The translations under genes were made by a program, and so were the position numbers. From contig JBKEAJ010000063.1 of the NCBI GenBank assembly GCA_047972135.1, forward strand, positions 1 to 10,279: a stretch of 10,279 bases of DNA, read 5' to 3'. The notes below the pieces were generated by a model, which made no database searches, was not told where the DNA came from, and saw nothing but the letters and a program-made list of their open reading frames with translations. This document shows, piece by piece, positions 6,690 through 10,279 of the stretch. The number at the start of each line of letters is the position of its first letter. Position 1 is the first letter of the stretch. Origin of the DNA: JBKEAJ01 sp047972135. Its GTDB lineage: Bacteria; Bacteroidota; Bacteroidia; Bacteroidales; Prolixibacteraceae.

Positions 6690-7073
6690 TTATTTCTTTG
6701 CGTCCTTTGTAGGAACATATCTTCTTTCCTTGATTCTTGCTTTCTTTCCGGTAAGTTTTCTGAAATAGTAAATCCTTTTTCTACGCACTTTGCCGTACTT
6801 GTGAATTTCCACTTCCTCAATAAATGGAGAACTAAGAGGGAAAATCCTCTCAACTCCAATACCACCCGACATCTTACGAACCGTAAAAGTACGATTTGCC
6901 AATGAAGTGCCCTTAACTTGAATTACAACTCCTCGGAAATTCTGAACCCTTTCTTTGTTACCCTCTCTAATCTTGTAGTGAACGGTAATGGTATCTCCTG
7001 CACCAAAAGAAGGATGCTCCTTTACCTCACCAGTAAAAGAATCCTCAACCATTTTGATTAATTCTTGCGACAT
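6690..7073 (-). CDS. rplS: 50S ribosomal protein L19
   Basis: A 127-residue ribosomal protein located at the 30S-50S interface. Family landmarks are HPSFGAGDTITVHYKIREG (22-40), KERVQNFRGVVI (42-53), FTVRKMSGGIGVERIFPL (64-81) and the basic end GKVRRKRIYYFRKLTGKKARIKER (94-117). The frame also reaches a TTG at 7094, but that codon lies inside the leader hairpin and L19 proteins normally start just before the LIK/EDSF region, so ATG 7073 is chosen. ATG 7052 would lose the first helix. The usual bacterial partners rpsP, rimM and trmD are not adjacent: the gene is a single-gene unit with its own promoter (7158-7187), structured leader (7091-7128) and terminator. Confidence 0.96.
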   Translation of the reverse strand: MSQELIKMVEDSFTGEVKEHPSFGAGDTITVHYKIREGNKERVQNFRGVVIQVKGTSLANRTFTVRKMSGGIGVERIFPLSSPFIEEVEIHKYGKVRRKRIYYFRKLTGKKARIKERRYVPTKDAKK

Positions 7074-7090
7074 TTTATCTATCTGTTTGT

Positions 7091-7128
7091 GCAATGTTAC
7101 AGCTCTACATCTGAGCGTAAGAGATTGC
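7091..7128 (-). promoter_or_regulatory. Structured 5' leader of rplS, candidate L19 autoregulatory element
   Basis: The transcript between promoter and ATG folds into one long interrupted hairpin: GCAAT/ATTGC (5 bp), an asymmetric CTC/C internal loop, TTAC/GTAA (4 bp), a single-base bulge, then GCTC/GAGC (4 bp) closing the 7-nt loop AGATGTA. It ends 17 nt before the ATG. Ribosomal protein genes are often controlled by leaders that bind their own product, and L19 leaders are known in other phyla. The function here is inferred from position and shape only. Confidence 0.5.
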
Positions 7129-7157
7129 TAATTAATAATCTAATCCTTTTGCGGATG

Positions 7158-7187
7158 CAAAGATAAGACTTTTTCTTGGAATATCAA
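7158..7187 (-). promoter_or_regulatory. rplS promoter (Bacteroidetes consensus)
   Basis: On the minus strand TTG (7187-7185) is followed after exactly 19 nt by TATCTTTG (7165-7158), a perfect match to TTG-N19-TAnnTTTG. Transcription should begin near 7150, giving a leader of about 77 nt. Confidence 0.82.
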
Positions 7188-7211
7188 TGAAAAGATACAA
7201 TATTGAATTTA

Positions 7212-7655
7212 TTATCGGAAGAGATTGTAGAAAACCAAATCAATGAAGAACTCATCATCTTCCAGAAGAATCCGCTTTTGCCTAGCCACAAATGAAAAAC
7301 CGTTACCCAACTCCAAAAGAAAATACTGCAGGTTTGTTATAAGTGCGCTTTCCAAATCTTTCTCATAATAAGATGCATCACGCTTTAAGCCGAGGAACTC
7401 CAACACCATCGGGTCTTTGATAATCTCGGTAGCCTATTCCGGAATTCTTTGTTTACGAGCAACTTCAAGAACTGATTTCTTATCATTACTTAATAAGAGT
7501 CTTTCATATAACCCTGAATTTATCTGCCTTTCAAGTTCTCGTCCAGTCCAACTGTTGTTCACGGCTTCCAATTCATAATATTCTCTTTTATCTTTGTTAT
7601 ATACCTGAATTAAAAGGCGATACTGATACCAGTTCAATTGCGAACGCAGTGCGTT
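7212..7655 (-). pseudogene. Remnant of a DUF1016/YhcG-type PD-(D/E)xK nuclease gene
   Basis: The minus strand reads ALRSQLNWYQYRLLIQVY, then KREYYELEAVNNSWTGRELE and RQINSGLYERLLLSNDKKSV, the central part of DUF1016 proteins. After RKQRIPE the frame hits an amber TAG (7436-7434) and continues in the same frame as ATEIIKDP MVLEFLGLKRD, YYEKDLESALITNLQYFLLE and RQKRILLEDDEFFIDLVFYN, the start of the nuclease-like C-terminal domain. It then ends at FYNLFR plus two stops, where intact homologues continue for roughly 100 more residues. The N-terminal part, upstream of ALRSQL, is also missing. About 145 codons survive of an expected 330-380. The parental family is often linked to restriction-modification or mobile loci. 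It lies directly upstream of the rplS promoter and is probably a decaying insertion. Confidence 0.85.
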
Positions 7656-7663
7656 CGCAATTG
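7635..7663. repeat. Perfect 14-bp inverted repeat with 1-bp centre
   Basis: CAATTGCGAACGCA (7635-7648) is followed by one G (7649) and its exact reverse complement (7650-7663). It lies exactly where similarity to DUF1016 stops: the arm reads A-L-R-S-Q-L in the DUF1016 frame on the minus strand and A-V-R-S-Q-L on the plus strand. No T tract follows, so it is not a terminator. It may mark a recombination junction, a palindromic protein-binding site, or a cruciform-prone element. Confidence 0.85.
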
Positions 7664-7844
7664 GATATGTACGATAAAACTGTCGACATTGCTAATATCC
7701 TGACTGAAAAACCGCTTCCAAATTCGGGCTCTATACTTGCCGATAGATTACGAATCAAAAAACATAAAACCTTGAATAAATTATACTTACAGCACTCACG
7801 CACAATCCCAATTATTATTTTTACAAAAAAATCCCTCAAATAAT
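7664..7844. other. Unassigned segment between nuclease remnant and leu promoter
   Basis: No gene is recognised here. The plus strand stays open from inside the palindrome to 7843, with a plausible codon mix up to about 7800 (for example LDMYDKTVDIANILTEKP and GSILADRLRIKKHKTLNKLY), then becomes low-complexity AT-rich. It may be a fragment of a lost gene. The minus strand also has an open frame, but with a less convincing composition. Confidence 0.3.
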
Positions 7845-7874
7845 TTTGTTTTATAAGAATTATTGCCATATTTG
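7845..7874 (+). promoter_or_regulatory. Probable promoter of the leu operon
   Basis: TTTG (7845-7848) and CATATTTG (7867-7874) are separated by 18 nt. The -7 box differs from TAnnTTTG in one base and the spacing is one short of the usual 19. Transcription would begin near 7881, leaving about 17 nt before the leader peptide ATG. Confidence 0.5.
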
Positions 7875-7897
7875 CATTGAAATAACAGAAAACAATA

Positions 7898-7966
7898 ATG
7901 AATACTGCATTTTTATATACTCTCGGGCTCGTACTCCTGCTGATTTACACAGTGAGAATGGCTTGA
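7898..7966 (+). CDS. Leucine-rich leader peptide of the leu attenuator
   Basis: A 22-codon frame from ATG 7898 to TGA 7964-7966, encoding a peptide with six Leu (positions 6, 9, 11, 13, 14, 15), two Val and one Ile. The core is LGLVLLLI, with codons CTC GTA CTC CTG CTG ATT at 7928-7945. Its position between promoter and terminator, and the fact that its last codons (GTG AGA ATG GCT) contain the antiterminator arm, mark it as the sensing part of a ribosome-stalling attenuator and not a functional protein. The name leuL would apply by analogy with enterobacteria, but the peptide sequence is unrelated to enterobacterial LeuL as I recall it. A short hydrophobic membrane peptide is the alternative, made unlikely by the context. 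Confidence 0.85.
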   Translation: MNTAFLYTLGLVLLLIYTVRMA

Positions 7967-8020
7967 CGTATATTGTATAAAAAGTATAGAATGCCATTCT
8001 CAAACGAGGGTGGCATTTTT
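7953..8020 (+). promoter_or_regulatory. Leucine attenuator: mutually exclusive antiterminator and terminator
   Basis: TGAGAATGGC (7953-7962, last codons of the leader peptide) is the exact reverse complement of GCCATTCTCA (7993-8002). The latter overlaps the 5' arm of the terminator hairpin (7990-8001), so only one pairing can form. The last Leu codons lie at 7934-7942: a ribosome stalled there should reach to about 7952 and leave the antiterminator arm free, permitting read-through into leuA. A ribosome at the stop codon would cover that arm and let the terminator form. Low charged Leu-tRNA should therefore raise leuAC expression. The pairing is seen in the sequence; the footprint argument uses the usual extent of a stalled ribosome. 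Confidence 0.85.
7988..8020 (+). terminator. Intrinsic terminator of the leu attenuator
   Basis: AATGCCATTCTC (7990-8001) pairs with GAGGGTGGCATT (8006-8017) over 12 bp, including two G-U pairs, with loop AAAC. Two further pairs (7988-7989 with 8018-8019) are possible. A run of five T (8016-8020) and then AATTT follow. It ends 31 nt before the leuA ATG. Confidence 0.88.
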
Positions 8021-8051
8021 AATTTGACACGAACAATAAATAATAATTATT

Positions 8052-9557
8052 ATGAGCGACAGATTGTATATTTTCGACACAACACTGAGAGACGGCGAGC
8101 AAGTGCCAGGTTGTCAGTTGAACACAATTGAGAAAATTGAAGTAGCAAAAGCACTTGAACAACTAGGTGTTGACGTAATCGAAGCAGGGTTTCCTGTTTC
8201 TAGTCCCGGCGATTTTAAATCGGTGGTAGAGATTTCAAAAGCCGTTACATGGCCAACTATCTGTGCACTGACACGAGCGGTAGAAAAAGACATCGACGTT
8301 GCCGCCGAAGCCCTTAAATATGCAAAGAAAGGCAGAATACACACAGGTATCGGGACTTCACCCTACCACATTAAATATAAACTAAACTCCAACGAAGACG
8401 AAATACTTGAGCGTGCCGTAAAAGCTGTTAAGTATGCAAAGAAATACGTCGAAGATGTGGAGTTTTATGCCGAAGATGCAGGACGCTCCGACAACGAGTA
8501 TCTCGCTCGTGTGGTTGAGGCTGTTATCAAAGCCGGTGCTACGGTCGTAAATATTCCCGACACGACAGGATATTGCCTGCCTCATGAGTTTGGAGCAAAG
8601 ATTAAATACCTGATTGACAACGTAAAAGGTGTACACAATGCAATTATTGCGACTCACTGCCACAACGACTTGGGAATGGCGACAGCCAACACTATCAGCG
8701 GCATTATGAACGGCGCGCGACAAGCGGAGGTTACCATCAACGGCATTGGCGAAAGAGCAGGAAACACCTCACTTGAAGAAGTGGTAATGACACTAAAGAG
8801 CCGAGAAAAAGTGATGCAGATTGAAACCAATATCAAGTCTCAAAGCATATTCAAAACAAGTCGTCTAGTATCAACTTTAATGAATATGCCTATTCAGCCC
8901 AACAAAGCGATAGTGGGACGTAATGCTTTTGCCCACTCATCGGGAATACACCAAGACGGGGTGCTTAAAAATAGAGAGAATTACGAAATTATCGATCCTA
9001 AAGATGTAGGAATAAGCGAATCGTCGATAGTGCTGACGGCAAGAAGCGGCAGAGCCGCACTAAAACACCGCCTAGAAGTGCTTGGCTACGACTTAAAAGA
9101 CAGCAACATAGACGAACTATACGAGAGATTTCTCGACCTTGCCGACAAGAAAAAAGAAATAAAGGACGAGGACCTTGCCACTATCGCCGGTACTATGAAA
9201 ACTAAGGATGCACGTATAAAACTAGTATTTTTGCAAACCGTCTCGGGCAAAGGGGTTCTGCCGACAGCTACCGTAAAACTAAATATTGCAGGCGAAACAT
9301 TTTTTGAATCTGCCGAAGGAAACGGTCCCGTCGACGCAGCTCTGAATGCCGTTAAAAACATAGTAAACAGAAAAGTGAACCTTGAAGAGTTTCTTATTCA
9401 GGCAATTACAAGAGGTAGCGATGACATTGGAAAGGTACATATGCAAGTAGAGCATGAAGGCATGGTTTATCACGGCTTCGGTGCGAACACAGACATAGTA
9501 ACAGCTTCAGTCGAAGCATTTATCGACGCATTCAATAAATTACCTATTACACAATGA
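8052..9557 (+). CDS. leuA: 2-Isopropylmalate synthase
   Basis: LeuA condenses acetyl-CoA with 2-ketoisovalerate to 2-isopropylmalate, the committed step of leucine synthesis. The 501-residue protein has the HMGL-like TIM barrel with FDTTLRDGEQVPG (8-20), metal ligands in HCHND (202-206), NGIGERAGN (230-238) and SSGIHQDGVLKN (296-307), a linker, and a C-terminal LeuA regulatory domain (about 388-498) of the type that binds leucine for feedback inhibition. The length matches the long LeuA form. Citramalate synthase or homocitrate synthase are less likely given the adjacent leuC and the leucine attenuator. No Shine-Dalgarno precedes ATG 8052. leuC follows after 58 bp in the same operon. Control is probably two-layered: attenuation at 7898-8020 and allosteric inhibition. 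Confidence 0.95.
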   Translation: MSDRLYIFDTTLRDGEQVPGCQLNTIEKIEVAKALEQLGVDVIEAGFPVSSPGDFKSVVEISKAVTWPTICALTRAVEKDIDVAAEALKYAKKGRIHTGIGTSPYHIKYKLNSNEDEILERAVKAVKYAKKYVEDVEFYAEDAGRSDNEYLARVVEAVIKAGATVVNIPDTTGYCLPHEFGAKIKYLIDNVKGVHNAIIATHCHNDLGMATANTISGIMNGARQAEVTINGIGERAGNTSLEEVVMTLKSREKVMQIETNIKSQSIFKTSRLVSTLMNMPIQPNKAIVGRNAFAHSSGIHQDGVLKNRENYEIIDPKDVGISESSIVLTARSGRAALKHRLEVLGYDLKDSNIDELYERFLDLADKKKEIKDEDLATIAGTMKTKDARIKLVFLQTVSGKGVLPTATVKLNIAGETFFESAEGNGPVDAALNAVKNIVNRKVNLEEFLIQAITRGSDDIGKVHMQVEHEGMVYHGFGANTDIVTASVEAFIDAFNKLPITQ

Positions 9558-9615
9558 TGAGTAATTGTTGAAGCGTTGAACAGAGGAATAATATTAACTC
9601 ATAAAATAAATAAAA

Positions 9616-10279
9616 TTGGGACAGAAAACATTATTCGACAAGGTTTGGGACGCCCATGTTGTCGAAAGTATTAAAGACGGACCCGAAATTGTGTATATCG
9701 ACCGTCATTTTATTCACGAAGTAACAAGCCCTGTAGCATTTCTAGGACTTAAAAAAAGAGGGCTGACAGTGGCTCGCCCTACAAAGACAACAGCTACACC
9801 CGACCATAACGTGCCGACAATCGAGCAAGACAAGCCTATTGCCGACCTACTGTCGAGAAGTCAAGTGGAAACCCTTGAAAACAACTGCAAGGAATACGGC
9901 ATTGAATACAAAGGACTTGGCGATGACAACCACGGAATAGTACACGTTATTGGTCCCGAATTAGGATATACACAACCCGGCATGACAATAGTCTGTGGCG
10001 ACAGCCATACCTCTACGCACGGGGCTTTTGGATGTGTTTCTTTTGGCATCGGTACTAGCGAGGTGGAAATGGTTCTTGCCACACAATGTATCCTCCAACC
10101 TAAGCCAAAAACCATGCGCATTGAGGTAAAGGGCAAACTCGGTAAATATGTAACAGCAAAAGACATTGCTCTATACGTAATATCAAAACTGACAACAGGT
10201 GGCGCAACAGGCTATTTTATTGAGTTTGCGGGAGATGCTATCAAAACATTGAGCATGGAAGGGCGCATGACCCTCTGCA
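9616..10279 (+). CDS. leuC: 3-Isopropylmalate dehydratase large subunit, N-terminal part (cut by window end)
   Basis: LeuC, with the small subunit LeuD, isomerises 2- to 3-isopropylmalate using a 4Fe-4S cluster; aconitase superfamily. 221 residues are seen of about 465. Motifs are TLFDKVWDAHVV (5-16), DRHFIHEVTSP (29-39), ATPDHNVPT (60-68), IVCGDSHTSTHGAFG (125-139), FGIGTSEVE (143-151) and TTGGATGYFIEFAG (193-206). The cluster cysteines lie beyond the window. The start must be TTG 9616: an in-frame TAA at 9607 leaves only ATA and AAA codons between, no in-frame ATG occurs before M123 inside the conserved core, and MGQKTLFDKVWDAHVV aligns with normal LeuC starts. leuD and leuB are expected downstream. 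Confidence 0.94.
   Translation, partial: MGQKTLFDKVWDAHVVESIKDGPEIVYIDRHFIHEVTSPVAFLGLKKRGLTVARPTKTTATPDHNVPTIEQDKPIADLLSRSQVETLENNCKEYGIEYKGLGDDNHGIVHVIGPELGYTQPGMTIVCGDSHTSTHGAFGCVSFGIGTSEVEMVLATQCILQPKPKTMRIEVKGKLGKYVTAKDIALYVISKLTTGGATGYFIEFAGDAIKTLSMEGRMTLC

Noticed and set aside
6638..6865. 75-residue minus-strand frame overlapping rplS
   Set aside because: It runs in another frame through rplS and its terminator, ending in poly-Ser/Phe from A/T runs; a shadow.
7074..7094. TTG start of rplS seven codons upstream
   Set aside because: The codon is within the stem of the leader hairpin and L19 proteins do not have this extension; ATG 7073 is better.
7597..7869. 90-residue minus-strand frame across the palindrome
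   Set aside because: It overlaps the DUF1016 remnant in a different frame and matches no family I know.
8114..9473. Several minus-strand frames inside leuA
   Set aside because: All are antisense shadows of a well-supported long gene.
9558..9604. TGAGT...ACTCA hairpin between leuA and leuC
   Set aside because: A weak bulged stem without T tract; it should not stop the operon transcript.
1..10279. tRNA, rRNA, CRISPR arrays, intact insertion sequences
   Set aside because: Nothing of these kinds was seen on either strand.

Overview
The window looks like chromosomal DNA of a Bacteroidetes bacterium, probably order Bacteroidales. Three things point there. Promoters fit the Bacteroidetes TTG-N19-TAnnTTTG pattern, most clearly upstream of rplS. 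Starts mostly lack Shine-Dalgarno sequences. The protein variants (Mrp without a CxxC, dihydroorotase with a QxH metal motif, the DUF1016 sequence) match what I recall from that phylum. I cannot name a genus.

Left part (1-2273): the N-terminal 244 residues of a dihydroorotase (pyrC) run leftward off the window. They are preceded by a promoter and a leader with two small hairpins. Diverging from it is a solitary AAA-type ATPase of the ATPase/DUF4143 family. Its promoter and start codon are the last copy of a 40-bp tandem duplication, so the gene front carries two promoter boxes and three ATGGAAGA starts.

Middle (2309-7187, all minus strand): in transcription order these are rplS (ribosomal protein L19), with its own promoter, a structured leader and a strong terminator; an exported S9/DPP IV-type serine peptidase; an alkyltransferase-like DNA-repair protein whose catalytic Cys is replaced by Ala; an Mrp/ApbC P-loop ATPase without the usual CxxC; and a small DUF2721 membrane protein overlapping mrp by 4 nt.

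Debris (7212-7897): a remnant of a DUF1016/YhcG-type nuclease gene, cut at both ends and carrying an in-frame amber codon. It ends at a perfect 14-bp inverted repeat. About 180 bp that I cannot identify follow.

Right part (7845-10279, plus strand): the start of a leucine biosynthesis operon, leuA then leuC (cut by the window end). It has what looks like a complete transcription attenuator: a promoter, a 22-codon Leu-rich leader peptide (6 Leu codons), a 10-bp antiterminator pairing whose 5' arm lies in the last leader codons, and a 12-14-bp terminator hairpin with a U tract, 31 nt before leuA. Starved of charged Leu-tRNA, a ribosome would stall on the CTC/CTG cluster and leave the antiterminator arm free. 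When leucine is plentiful, the ribosome reaches the stop codon, covers that arm and lets the terminator form. This attenuator is the most interesting system here; the tandem promoter/start repeat of the ATPase gene comes second.
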